This document shows positions 35,344 to 46,707 of a DNA stretch of 64,000 nt, in pieces (positions within the stretch are counted from its first letter, which is position 1; the number at the start of each line of letters is the position of its first letter). The DNA comes from Chamaecyparis obtusa. Taxonomy: Eukaryota; Streptophyta; Pinopsida; Cupressales; Cupressaceae. The notes below the pieces were generated by a model. The model saw only the letters and a program-made list of their open reading frames with translations. It ran no database searches and was not told the origin of the DNA. The DNA lies in contig BSBK01009273.1 in the NCBI GenBank assembly GCA_027943335.1, positions 1,918,501 through 1,982,500 on the forward strand, written 5' to 3'. A program made the translations under genes and the position numbers.

Positions 35344-36362
35344 CAGACGTGGAACTAGGCAAGAAATAGAGTGTTCTGATTCTGTTGATCTGATGCAAAT
35401 ATGCACAGTTTAATAAATTATTTTTGGATTCTAGGTTTCGAAAATGTTCTAACTAGAAGTTTGTCTACTGGAAGAGGATAACAGAGTGCAGTATTAAAAA
35501 AATTGCAAAGCGTCTAGATTTTCAATGGCCTTTCACTCCTACTCCAACAAGTCATAGTTAAGAGACATGATATTTCCAGAGTCCATTTTAGTAAATTCAG
35601 GAATCATGTAGTATGATCTAAAACATTTATGTAATAAACTCTTACACTGTTTTATCCAGAAGCATTCTTGAATTTATTGAAGTCATAGTTGTTATATATG
35701 TTGATAGTTGTAATATATGGAAATCATTAATTAAGTGCTACAAATACCATTTCTTAGGTTACTACAAGAACAACATCTCCACCCTTGTATCATGCATTTC
35801 GTACCTATCTTTGTTCCTATATGAGACTAATGTTAATCTGTTGGCATATGCATGGAAACTTTTCTTATTTAATTTACTTATTACAATGACTCTCTCCACT
35901 TAAAGCTCCATGTCTTTAAATTCAGGTATATGCTTTATAAGTTGAAATATATTAGCCTAAAGTGCAATATTTAGACTGCCTCATTGCAGCATACAATTCT
36001 AAGCAGTCCTAATTTCCGTCCTTGTATGTCGATGATGTTAATGTTTAGGCAAATACATGGATAAAACTCTTATTAGAATTTTCATTAATATTTGCATAGA
36101 CTTTGTCCGGTAAAAATTCCAACTATGTGGTTTCAGGAATAGTTGTATGCTTTACAAGTTAAGATGTATCAGTCACAACTCTGATATTGTACTCATAATA
36201 GTAGCTTCCCCTCAAAGTGCTTGAATAGTTATTATCTGTTAAATTTTTCCCATTACTATAAAATGTATTACTTTCCACCCAACATCATTGCTTCAATTTT
36301 CCTCAAAATATATTTTCCCAACATCATTAAACATTTACAACTGTACAAGCCCTTTGTATTAC
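35344..36362. other. Intron sequence without gene
   Basis: AT-rich sequence directly downstream of exon a. Only ordinary intron-like sequence is visible. Confidence 0.4.
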
Positions 36363-36433
36363 CTTCCGAAATAACTCCTTCATACCCCCACCAGCAGAAC
36401 TCGGATAGTAAATCATAACACTGTGATCATCTC
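36363..36433 (-). CDS. VIH: PPIP5K/VIH kinase exon a
   Basis: The exon is 71 bp. Two bases complete a codon from the preceding exon, then 23 codons read [23 protein letters not shown], the glycine-rich stretch of the PPIP5K ATP-grasp kinase domain. The acceptor is TTATGTGCAG before GAGATG and the donor is AAG|GTAATAC. It continues in frame to exon b across a 14,774-bp intron. The exon before it (expected to end near FVEKPV) was not found up to 64000. Confidence 0.95.
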
Positions 36434-37974
36434 CTGCACATAAATCCATGATAAGAAATAGGAACCATTTACAAAGAATACAAACTCCACACCTTATGGT
36501 ACAACATAACCAATTTTAAAATATCAATAAAGTTCAGTTCCAATAAAGAACCCTACAACATAATGAGATGCAAATATTGTTTCTAATGCATGCTTTCTTA
36601 TACAATTAGATATGATTTAACCCCCACACATGACATTTGTTTTTGTTTATCCTTTACAATTTATCTGAATCAATTCTAATGTCCACACTTCGACTTAGTG
36701 ATTAACAGGAATTCCATTAGCCTAGTTTATTCCTGTAAGCAAATTAAATTTAACCACCTTAAGCTAATGTTGCAAGTTACTTGTATTTAATAAATTTCTA
36801 TGAAGTGAAATAAATTGAAAAACAGAAATAATATAAAGTCTCCATATGTGGGCCAAAAAGATTAATATTTTAATAAAAGTGAATTCTTGAAAGTTCCCTC
36901 AAAAGTGATTTTATTTTATTACTCTCATTTGCAAAGTGTGGACTGTGAGTTCAACTTCAGGTATTTCAGTTCGGAGATATAGATTTCTTCCTAGTAAAAT
37001 TTGTTGGATTATTACAGCTTTTACTTAGTACATAAGTTAGTTTATAATTAGCAATAAATAAATAAATGTTACTAGTTAAATAAGTAAATAATTTATGTTG
37101 GTTGATGAGAAGTTACTTTACCATAAATAAGATTACGAAGTTTTGTACAGGAAACAAAGGCTTTATACAAGCCCTGCAATGTAATGTAAAATTATCCCAA
37201 TGAATTCAATCAATATAGTATTACGTCTTTGTATTTGTGCAGTGATTTAATCAGAAGTTTCTGTGGTTGCTCTACCATTTTAACATGGTACAAAGCATTT
37301 ACGGATTCCAGAGTTGTCATTTGATGTTCTCTTTTGCTGAATATATAGCATGATGATTTTAACCAAAGGCCCATGGACAAATACTTGTGTTCAAATTTAA
37401 TGGTGTTTTGTTTTGTATACAGCTTTCAAAGTCTCTGTAAAACTGCAATAACTTTGTCATTTCTCAATAAAATTTAAAATTCAAACTATTCTAGAACATT
37501 GGTAAAGAGAACATAACTCACAAATGGTATAAAGATCCTGGTTACTCGCGAAGGGAACTTGTTAAATTATGCAGAATAAACGGTAAATAGAATCATACCA
37601 TACACCAATGCAACATAATAAATTCAGATAACATAATATGCCCAGAAGATATATCATTTATTCCAGAATGTACTGTGTACAATTAATGCTCCCTTCCAAG
37701 ACAACCATGAAGAACATATATAGTCCTTGGCCATTGGATAAGATTACTAACCATTGGCAACTACCAACAACTACTCAGAAAACAAATGTCATTGCCTTTT
37801 GAACTATAACATTATTAATAACTAGCACTTGCACCAACAAGGTGCAATGGTTACGCCGATAGAAAAATATGTTTTGTGTAATATTTTCAAGAGTAAAAAA
37901 ACGTTGGAAGAAGAGTTGATATACCTTGTTTAATGTATTGGGGGCCAAAAGGGACGGAAAACCAAGTGTATTCT
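36434..37974. other. Intron sequence without gene
   Basis: AT-rich, no coding signal or element borders recognised. Confidence 0.4.
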
Positions 37975-38288
37975 CTTTCCTCTTTTTCTTCTGCTTTTGT
38001 TTGTTCTTCTTCTCCTTTCGCTACTTCTTCTTTTGTTGCTTCTCCTTCTTCTTCACCTCCTTCATTTAATCCTTCTTCTCCATCTTCTCCTTCTCCTTGC
38101 TCCTTGCTCTGCTTCTTCTTTTGTGTCATCTTCTTCTTATTCTCATTTTTTTTCCTCCTCTTTTGTTGTTATTTTTGTTGTTGTTGTTGTTGTTCTCCTC
38201 CTCCTCCTCCTCCTCCTCCTTATCCTTCTTCTCCTTCTTCATCTCCTTCTTCTCCTCCTCCTCCTTCTCCTTCTCCTTCAAGAGAACT
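37975..38288. repeat. Pyrimidine-rich microsatellite (CTT/CTC/GTT)
   Basis: About 300 bp almost purely of CTTCTTCTC, TTGTTGTTG and CTCCTCCTC triplets on the plus strand. Long open frames through it in several frames (Ser, Leu, Pro or Glu runs) are by-products of the triplet repeat. Confidence 0.85.
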
Positions 38289-38433
38289 TATGTCCAATTT
38301 AAAAATTTATCTTTTCCTATGATATCTTCCTCTTTCCTGTAAACTGATTATAATATTATTATGCTAAAAGTATTAATTAGATGATATTTTTTATATTTAA
38401 TGAATATATTATGTATGTAATCTTTATTAAAAT

Positions 38434-38722
38434 TGTTTACCCACTAGGGTAGACTAGTTTACTGACGCACAGACATTAACAGGATATGTAACTTAGCAAA
38501 GATAAGATAGAGCAAAGAACACAAAAGCTTTCATTAATCATTCACAGTCGTACAATAATCGTGATGCTTCAAAGAACAAGTACAAAGTTTATATACAATC
38601 CGGAGGGGTGCAACCAAACGTCGTCACCCTTCAACCGTCGACAACTGACTAACATCCGTCGATAACTAACTAACCTCTGTCGGCAACTTACACCCGACAA
38701 TAACATAACTTTACGGCTAACA
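38434..38722 (-). repeat. 3' LTR of element E
   Basis: 289 bp, plus-strand TGTTTACCC to GGCTAACA. Compared with the other LTR it has 10 substitutions, all transitions, and a 4-bp TAAC indel. It has a TATATA box near 38589-38595 (GTATATAAAC on the element strand), the probable promoter. Confidence 0.9.
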
Positions 38723-38725
38723 TCA

Positions 38726-38735
38726 TCCCCCCCTA
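38726..38735 (-). promoter_or_regulatory. Polypurine tract of element E
   Basis: On the element strand TTTAGGGGGGGATGA runs into the LTR start TGTTAGCC. It is the primer for plus-strand synthesis and fixes the 3' end of the element. Confidence 0.8.
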
Positions 38736-41227
38736 AAGAAAAGTCGTCTCCGGGCGACAGCAAAATGTCCGGGACTAAACAACAAAATAGGAATGACTAC
38801 CCACCATAACCAAAACTAAGACTGAGAAGTAGAGTGAGGGAAAGGAAGCGTCCCTGATGATGAAGCGTGCTGCTCGGCTGGAGGAACTGGTGCCCTCGAT
38901 GACCCCAATTGAGCTCGGAGCTCATACACCTGTGTAGTTCTAGTCTGCAAGTGTGTTTCAGCTACCATTTGTAACTCCAAGGTGGACTTAATCATCATGG
39001 CGGCCCCCAAAAGTTCCCTCTCCTTTGCCTCATTCTCTACCTGTGTTGCTGCCAATCATTGCTCCAAAGCCACCCGTGCTGTCTGCTCAACCACCAACTC
39101 CTGGGTCCGCTGAAGTAAATCTCTCTCCACTGCCCCTAACTTGGTGCCTAACTCCTCCTGATTTCTCTGTGCGGTCACCAATGCAGTCTCACGGGCGGAC
39201 GAGACATACTCAGATCACCTCAATGCGTAGTACCCATTCCTGAATGTCTGCTCCAACTCTCTAACAAGAGATGTTGCCTCACTCTCAATGACTGGTGTAG
39301 GAACAGCCCAGGCAGCCAACATCTCGGCAGTCTCTCCATCAAGCCATAACCCCTGGTCAAAACAAGCAGCAAATGTTGTACCACAGCCTACTCGGGCAAA
39401 GGCTAGGAGACGTCTCAAATCCTCAACTATAGTCGCCACAACTCAGGACTCCGCTACAGCCACCAACCGACGTCCTCGAGTGACCATGTCTACTAAATAG
39501 ATCTCCACGTCTTCTCCCTCTAACGGCCCAAGACCAGTAAGAGCTGTTGGGCGAGCCAACTCAATTCCACAAGGTGCCTCCCTAGCCACCTCGCCCCTTG
39601 CCACAGCCCCATCCTCCTCAGAGAAAGGAGGAAGATCATCTGTTGCCGCTCTGACATCTGCAAACTCTATGCCAATAACCTCTTGTGGGTCTTCCCATTA
39701 AGGAGAAAGAACTACTACTGGTGGTGGAGCAAGAACCAACTGGAATCGTCGGCTAGGTCATGAGGTGGTGAGGGATCCTGCAAAAGTGCCGCATCCATTG
39801 TCACTACGGCATCCGACCCTATCACTTCCATCTGGACCTGACCCTCACCAATGTCCTCCGTGCCTCCGAGTACTTCCTCCTCTGCCACTGCTACCACTAC
39901 CTCCGTCGGAGGTTCACGATCCCCTTCCCCTAGAATGTCCATGGCTGCTTCCTCAGGTGGAAACTCAACTAGAGGAACTGTGGAACTGACCACCTGTGCC
40001 GAAGTCAAGTGGGTCGAGGGAGACAACACTAGTAGTGCAAACTGAACAGTGGTTGTCGCATCTTCTCCGCCCGGGTCTGTGTCCAAAGATTCTCCCCTGG
40101 CTTCCCGGCCACTATCAATGTCATCTTGGTCCGACTCTACCACCATTTGTCGTCGTCGCTTTTGTCCACTGACTACACCTTCGATATCCAAATAGAGCCA
40201 GTAGAATACAGGCGAGGCTCCTCCCTGTTGTGAGGTTTCACACATCGCCCCAATTCTTGGGGACCCCCATTTTGAACTTTGGGCCTTTATCTTGCCTCCC
40301 GACTTGAACTGGTTGTAAATTCGTGGATCCCAGTGTAATTGATGGTTTCCCTTGCATTCGTGGCTTATTGGATTTCAAATTTTGAAGATGGAGTGATAAA
40401 CATGGCTTGATTTTTGAGTGATGATGGATTTTAATTGCAAAGATGGTGATATAATTTTATAATCACTTTTGCCTTGCTATTGAAATTTAATTTTGAAATT
40501 TGTTTTGTCTTGTGATTTAGAATTTGAAATCTTAGGATGGATCTCTCTGTTTTAAATCTGAAATATATCTCTTGTTATTTGCCTTGATTTTTACTTCTAA
40601 ATTCAAATCTTCTTTGGGCAATTAGCAAGTAAAATCTGAGATCCATCATTTTATTTTCGAATTCCAACGCTTCTAAATTCCAAATTTTTTTTTCTTTGGG
40701 CATTTAAAACAATAATCTCAAGGCAATGTCTAAATGAATGGGGCAATTTTCGATTGCTAATTGAATAAATAAATAGCAAAATCTGAGATCTCTATGATTA
40801 TTTTCGAAACCTCATGCATTGAATTTTGGGCAATTCATGATATTCTTGACGCAATGACTAAATAATAGAGCTATTTTCAATTTTTTTCAAGCTGTCAATG
40901 TATTGAATAAATGCTAAAATCTGGAAATCACCATGCCTTTTTCGATTTTTGCAGCCCATGATTATATTTTCGAAAATTAATTGGAGGGTCTTTTGGTTTT
41001 ATTTTCGGAAATTAAATAGATTATAATTTAGAAAAATCGAAAATGGTCTTGGAAATTGCAAATAGGGCCATCTTATTGCATTTTCGAAATTAAATTGGAA
41101 GGTTTTATTTTAAGATTTTCGAAAATACTTGGTATTTTACCAAGTCGGCCCTCCCATTGGCACTAATTTATTTTATTTTTTGTAACAAACAGGTCTGGTC
41201 GGCCCTGATTTAGTGCCCAGCGTGTGA

Positions 41228-41235
41228 TATATAAA
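41228..41235 (+). promoter_or_regulatory. Upstream TATA box of L2
   Basis: TATATAAA is followed by GGAGACTCCCCTCC and a CAGCTCTGC initiator-like motif about 50 bp on. The L3 counterpart is at 46701; both are preceded by GTCGGCCCT twice. Confidence 0.55.
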
Positions 41236-42198
41236 GGAGACTCCCCTCCTCATTTCAAACACAAACAAATTCGGTATTCAGCTCTGCTATTTTTAGCAAA
41301 AATCCAGGGGTATTTGCAGCATCATTTCCATTCTTTTGGCAGCGATTTTGTGTGAAGAAGACAGTGATTAATTTCAGATCTTTGGGGCCTCATTTGACAT
41401 GCCCTAGACTTCTAAATTCTGATTTTGGAGGGCGGAATATCAGCATTTTAAACCAGATTCGTAAATTAGGAGAAGAGCTGCAATTTTTTCTTTCAGATTT
41501 GAGATATCAAGACCTCATTCATGCTTAATCGTTTCCAGATTTGAGGTGTGCAAGAAGGAGAGAGGATCTAGCTAACTCAAGGCATTCATAGTTCTGATTT
41601 CAAGTTCAGATTTCGAAGGCGAGGAGGGAGATTTTGATCTCTTGGTGATTCATTCTCAGATTTTTACAAGCTATTGGAGGCAAAGAGTTCTGATAGACAT
41701 TTCCAGAATTCTTTCAAGTATAGTTCTGATTTGAAGACAAAGAGTTCTGATTTTGAAGGCAACATATTCAGATTTCATCACTTTGCAAGGCGTCTACATT
41801 CTGAAATTTCAATTGGCAAGGTAGAAAAGTTCAGATTTGGGTGTTGAGTTTCAGATTTTGGATAGGTTAAGGGCATCAAGTTTGAGGATCGAGGGCAAGT
41901 TCACCAAGGCAGGATTTAGATTTTCTTTGTCTTGTGCAAATCCGGAAGATTTAAGGAAGCTGCCATCAAGCAAAAGGGCAAACATTCAAATTTCTTTGCA
42001 AAGAGCGGAGTACTCTTAAAACGGGTGAGTGGAATTGAAAATTTGATAAGTGTTGAGACGGGAGAGTAGCCGGGTTTAATTTGGCTAAGGCTGGGAGATG
42101 GAGCGAAAATGCAATGAAGTTGGGATGAGTCGAGGTGAATTGGGCGAATTATGAAGTATTTTGGAGATGGGATTTGTTTCTCAGTTCAAGAAAATTTC

Positions 42199-42550
42199 TT
42201 GTTCATCTCTGAGCTGAGTACGTTTTAGCTTTGTCTATTTCTTGTTCATCTCCAAGCTGTGCGCGATTTAGCTTTGTCTATTTCTTGTTCATCTCCGAGC
42301 TGTGCACGATTTAGCTCCGTCTATTTCTTGTTCATCTCCGAGCTAAGCATGTTTTAGCTCCCTCTATTTGTTGTTCATCTCCGAGCTGAGCATGTTTTAG
42401 CTCCCTCTATTTGTCGCTCATCTCCGAGCCGAACGCATTTTAGTTCCATCAAAACACTGCTCATCTCTAAGCCGAGCACGTTTTGCTTCGATCTAATTCA
42501 TGTCTCATCTTGGAGCTGGAACCTCTTTTCGTGCATCAAATTTTGTTGTC
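42199..42550. repeat. 43-bp minisatellite of L2
   Basis: About eight units with GTTCATCTCCGAGCTGAGCA and a TTTTAGCTCC(G/C)TCTATTT half. The start of GTTCATCT recurs at 42201, 42244, 42287, 42330, 42373, 42416, 42459 and 42502, exactly 43 bp apart. Variation increases toward the right end. Confidence 0.9.
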
Positions 42551-43150
42551 TCATCTCGCGATGCACTACTTTCGGGCCATTTAATTTATGTCTCAGACAT
42601 TGTACACAAACAGATACTACAACACAAAGAAATTTCAAGAAGAAAAAGCAATTATGAAGATGGGCCATCATAATTGAAGGATTAACAAATGATTTACCAT
42701 CAGCAAGTAAAGGGTATTTATTAAGTTTCTGGATGAGAATGATAAGGTGGCATTCATATCCTCATTCAATAAAAGCATGCCAAGTGTCACGTTGTGACGA
42801 TTTGGTGAGATTATGTCCAGGTTTGTTGGATCTAAAAGGAGGATAAGGATACGCAGCGCATTTCCCAAGGTGATGAGGTGGCTTCTTCTACATGTGCCCT
42901 CTTCTTATTGGTCCACATGTCATTGATTCTTATCTGGTTGTTAAGGATTTGAATTTTCTTATTGGCCCATGAAGGCAATGTAATTTTCCTATTGGCCCAC
43001 ATGGTGGTGCTTAATTGTAATTGGGTGGGCATTAAATATTGGTAGTAGGTGGTTATGGAAACCCTAATTAAAGATTTTGCCTCTTAATCTCAGCCCTTGA
43101 TTTAAAGTTTTTGCCTATTAATCTTGGCCACTCATTGTACTTAAAGCCTC

Positions 43151-43157
43151 TATATAA
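43151..43157 (+). promoter_or_regulatory. Downstream TATA box of L2
   Basis: TATATAA in CCTCTATATAAGGCCATTTG, followed by CTCATTTGTAAAGAGAG, is nearly identical to L3 (56885) and recognisable in L1 (4427). Confidence 0.55.
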
Positions 43158-44966
43158 GGCCATTTGTTCTCATTTGTAAAGAGAGTTATGTTGGAGAAAT
43201 TGTTGCCAAAATACTATCAAAATTGTTCTCTATTCATTGTTGTGCCTTGCATGGTGGATATACATGATCATTTTCGTGTATTTGCATGGTTCTTCTCATC
43301 TCTCAAATTAAAATAGGATTTTATTTCATGTTGTTAGAATAGAAGTAGATGGCTAGTTGTATGGTGATATTGGTAAATGTTTGATAGGGATCTATATACT
43401 AGGCCACTAGCATCCTAGCGGCTTGTTAGGAAGCCTTGTGTGGTAATCTAGTCCAATCGCTCCCAAATTCTACTTGCATTTCATCTTCCCGCTTGTACTT
43501 TAAGTTGGGTTGGAAGATAGGTGTTAGTGTGAAATTCCTAAGAGTATCCCTTAGAATCATTGCACCAATGGAGGTAGCGCCGCTGGCAAGCTTTCATTAG
43601 GTTGATCCCCGTCCATTTGCCAATCTTTCCATTCAGTAGGAGTAGAAGTAAAGTAACCAAGTAGTTTAGTAGTGAGAGTTTGGAGAAGCAAAGTTAGAAG
43701 TGACATAAATTTGAAGTTGAGAAGTTGAAGTTCGAAAGTTTGAAGAGCAAAGCTAGAAGTGATATAAATTAGTTTGATGAGCAAAGTTGGAAATGATATA
43801 AAAGAAGAAAGTTATCTCATCATCATCATAGCAAGAGTTTAACATCTCTCAAGTGAACAACGTAAGCCCGCCGAAGTGATTACCAACAAATCACATTTAT
43901 ATAACTGAGTTAGTATCCACAGGTGTAAGGAACCTTGGAGTATCTTATATACTTTTCAAGAGAGGTTTGAGTGTTTGGTACACTGTATCAAGTATTCAAT
44001 TGCTATGTGTTATGTAGTGGTACAAAACTCACATCAACACTCCCGTGAGCTTTCCTTGCGGCTTGAGCTCCAACTCGTCCATGGGCATCTGTCTAAGTGT
44101 CGCTTCAAGAAATAACCCAATGGTGTAATGGGGCATGTAAAAGGTGCGATGCTGTAACGTCATGAATTCCCACATCCTATCCGCCAACACCGAAGCCCAA
44201 TCATAGACCACACCATTCATCAACCCCTGCATGTAGATGATCTATGGGAGAGCAATGTCAGATGCACGGCTCGAACCAGTCAACCTGCTCTTGAGGACAT
44301 CAAGAATGCAATGCCAAGCACCCTCTGCTACGTACTCCTTCCTAAGGCCTCTCGCTTTGGTCGCGTTTATCACCTTTTCCAACTCTACTAGAGTGAGCCG
44401 ACGGCAGACGCGCTTTATCCAAAACTCCTTCCTCTCTGTTGGCATTTTCTGCTTTGTGGTATCCACCTTTTGTTCATTGCGTCCTGGAATGCCAAAGACC
44501 ATGTGAAGTCCTCAGCACCATAGGAAACTGTGAGCCTATGGTTCCGATAGACAAATGTACTCTTCCTCGTCTGCTTATCGAAACACTGAATCATTATCCT
44601 CAAAGTATTTTCGAGGTTACGCACAGGAAACAAGGGCATTTGGATAGCCCAATGAACACCCGCCTGCCGTAAAAATTTCTTTACCTCGTCGTCCTCTGGG
44701 GTTTCCTTCCACCAATTCCTACATTCCAGTCCATTCAGCCCTTCAAATGCTACCGTCTGGTAGGTGAGGGCATCTTTTTCCTCCTATGTCGACTTGAGCT
44801 TCTTCCCGCTGCTCCCACTTGCCTGGTGCCCTGCAACCTTTATTCCTGAGGGCAGAATGGTAGCCTTCTTGTTCATGGCTGTTTTCCCTAGACTCCCTGC
44901 CTGTAGCTGATTTTTCCAATTGCTTCTCTTCCCGGCTGAATGCATTTTTAACCATTTTGAATTCAA

Positions 44967-45529
44967 GAAACTGTTATATAATTTGCCGTAGTGAATTCCC
45001 CTTCCACGTGGCTATATTCCTTTACGTTCGACACTCTCGTAATCCTCTTTCTCCGTACGGTGGTTATGTTTCTTCCTTATCGCTGTGTGTTTCCTTCTGC
45101 TCTGCAAAATATGTTCTTCCTTGGACAAGTCCCCGGTAGCTACCTTCAATCTTATTCCTGTGGCGATATCTTTCTTTCTACCAGAACCGGACCTCGTGTT
45201 CCTTTATTTGGGAATGTCTCCTTCAACAGATGCCGCTTCGTATCCCTCCTAGACTGCCCTTCACGCTCGCCTCCACCGCACGGCAATATCTCTTCCCCAC
45301 TATTTTTGTTCCCTTTGGTTCGCATGTATCTTCTGCACTGTTCTTCCCCGCACGACAATATTTCTTCGTTTGCATTTTGTATTCACCGTGCGACTGAGGG
45401 TTAGTAGACCGCTGGCTCTTTCTCTTCCTTCCACACTTCGCACTGATCCCACGTTTTATTTGCGTTTTCTTTCCTTCGTGCGGCAATCCTCTGCTCATTT
45501 TTTGTTTTCCATCGTGTGGCTAGGTTATA
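44967..45529. other. Spacer between 3' ORF and short array in element E
   Basis: GC-richer sequence of element E upstream of its 3' ORF. Several short frames on both strands but no conserved domain. It may be an intergenic leader for the 3' ORF. Confidence 0.4.
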
Positions 45530-45692
45530 AGGGACGGACGGTGGTTCCACCGTCGGGTGGTTCCACCGTTCAGTGGTCCCACCGTCGGGTGGTTCCACCG
45601 TCGAGTGGTTCCACCGTTGGGTGGTTCCACTGGGTGGTCCCACCGTTGGGTGGTTCCACTGGGTGGTCCCACCGTCGGGTGGTCTACCGCCG
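45530..45692. repeat. Short GC-rich array, GGTGGTTCCACCGTCG
   Basis: About nine head-to-tail units of 16 bp (GGTGGTTCCACCGTCG, GGTGGTCCCACCGTTG), with two shortened 13-bp units. Each unit contains the palindromic core GGTGG-(T/C)(T/C)-CCACC, so RNA or single-stranded DNA could form hairpins. It sits between the integrase end and the 3' ORF. Confidence 0.85.
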
Positions 45693-45746
45693 GAACTTAC
45701 ACATTTTTTTTCATCATTTTTTTATTTTTATTTTTATTTTTAAAGT

Positions 45747-45956
45747 TTATATCAATCTAGCACTCACCGAATGATGCGTGCTCGGCCCACGATTGTGGTA
45801 GAGTTTTAATTTCGACCCGTTGACAGCATCGACGATAGGTATCCCGTCTAACGAGGACAACTTAATTGCCCCATTGGCATTGACTTCTTGAATTTGATAC
45901 GGGCCGAGCCATGTGGTATTAATGACTTCATGGCTTTGATGAGTTTGTTGGGTTTG
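45747..45956 (-). pseudogene. Integrase C-terminus of element E
   Basis: It reads HEVINTTWLGPYQIQEVNAN, GAIKLSSLDG, VNGSKLKLYH, the C-terminal integrase pattern of Tat/Athila Ty3 elements (W.GPY...V..NGA..L...G....VNG..LK.Y). The frame ends with TAA at 45747. It is cut at its N-terminal side at about 45957, where L3 sequence begins. The upstream integrase core, RNase H and RT are not present anywhere between here and 58710. Confidence 0.75.
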
Positions 45957-46700
45957 CAATTTTGTTCAAGTTAGCAATTTCTAAAAACCAAAGGAGTAAT
46001 TTCGAACTATACTTTGAGATCAAATTTCATCATGTCATCCTGATTTTCGATTTTAAGTGTACTCAATTGTCAAAATCAAAATTTCTCTTTTGCAAATTTC
46101 TTGGTCTCAAATCGAAATTTTTTTTATTGAGTGAAACAATTTGTTGCATTCAAATTCAATTTTAATTTGCACAGTGTTGAAGCAATTTCGATTTTTTTTT
46201 TTCTTGGAAGGCTAAATGTTTGGTGGATTTTCAAAAAATCTGAGAATGCTATTATTTATTTCATTTTTCAAATCCCTCTTGGCATTTTTCGATCTTAGCA
46301 TTAGGCAAAATGAATTCAAATCTATTCAATTTCAACTTGCAATTATTTGGAAACAAATTTCGATTTTGATTGGATAGCACAAATGCTTGATTGATTTTCA
46401 AAAATCTGGACTGGGCTTAATATATTTCGATTTTCAAATATATCTTGGGCATTTTCGATTTTTTGTTTGGAAATATTTGAATTTGGATTGGGGATTGTGT
46501 CTAATAAATTCAAAATTTAATATCCCAATTCAAATAGGTCTCATCCTTTTGCAATTTCGAATGGCATTTAAATGATTTTCTTTCAAAAATCGAAATGCAT
46601 TTAATGATTTGCAAAGTCGGCCCTGATCTATGCACGAATTAATTATTTTATTTTGCCAAATTATAGCGGGTCGGCCCTTTAATTGGGCATGGACGTCAAG

Positions 46701-46707
46701 TATAAAA
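46701..46707 (+). promoter_or_regulatory. Upstream TATA box of L3
   Basis: TATAAAA in CAAGTATAAAAGAAGG, preceded by GTCGGCCCT twice and followed by TTTCAGCTCTGCAATC. Matches L2 at 41228. Confidence 0.55.

Larger units (their letters stand above)
14374..36433 (-). other. VIH: Host gene span: PPIP5K/VIH kinase with giant introns
   Basis: This span covers four collinear exons, read 36433 to 14374, encoding 114 full codons of the N-terminal ATP-grasp kinase domain of a diphosphoinositol pentakisphosphate kinase. Known enzymes of this family (plant VIH1/VIH2, yeast Vip1) phosphorylate InsP6/InsP7 to make inositol pyrophosphates that signal phosphate status and jasmonate. Exon order matches the protein order, all borders are GT-AG, and frames join without stops. 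Introns are 14,774, 359 and 6,583 bp. The large ones are filled with copia, hAT, Tat-like and solo-LTR insertions. Exons for the protein start, the rest of the kinase and the phosphatase-like domain are not in the window. Confidence 0.9.
40226..44039 (+). mobile_element. Long-LTR family copy L2, TSD CTCCC
   Basis: It starts TGTTGTGAGG and ends ACATCAACA, 3814 bp, with direct repeats CTCCC at 40221-40225 and 44040-44044. It carries no coding sequence. Layout: TATA box at 41228, leader, 43-bp minisatellite (42199-42550), TTCTTATTGG motifs (42903-42990), second TATA box at 43151, conserved tail. The short inverted ends TGTTG/CAACA and 5-bp TSD point to an LTR. It is probably a very long solo LTR, or alternatively a non-autonomous element. 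It split the 3' ORF of element E. Confidence 0.8.
38818..44966 (-). pseudogene. Extra 3' ORF of element E, split by L2
   Basis: This is the homologue of the frame at 25030-27069. Pieces: 44966-44415 (GLNGLECRNWWKE, VHWAIQMPLFPVRNLENTLR), 44502-44029 (ERKEFWIKRVCRRLTLVELE, LKSRLTGSSRASDIA, YDWASVLADRMWEFMTLQHR, FYMPHYTIGLFLEA), then after the L2 insertion 40225-39715 (GASPVFYWLYLDIEGVVSGQ and an acidic region), 39439-39215 (TIVEDLRRLLAFARVGCG) and 39055-38818 (coiled coil, LQTRTTQVYELRAQLG). There are TAG stops near 44785 and 44241 and frameshifts near 44500 and 39700-39440. L2 plus its TSD is 3819 bp, a multiple of three. The ORF ends just before the polypurine tract, as in E-prime. Function unknown. 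Confidence 0.75.

Noticed and set aside
14374..36433. Possibility that the PPIP5K pieces are a processed pseudogene
   Set aside because: Each piece has GT-AG borders and is separated by introns, with no stops, so it is not a retrocopy.
37933..38342. Overlapping open frames of Ser, Leu and Pro runs, and an opposite-strand Glu/Lys frame
   Set aside because: They are translations of a CTT/CTC/GTT microsatellite; no start context, domain or neighbour supports a gene.
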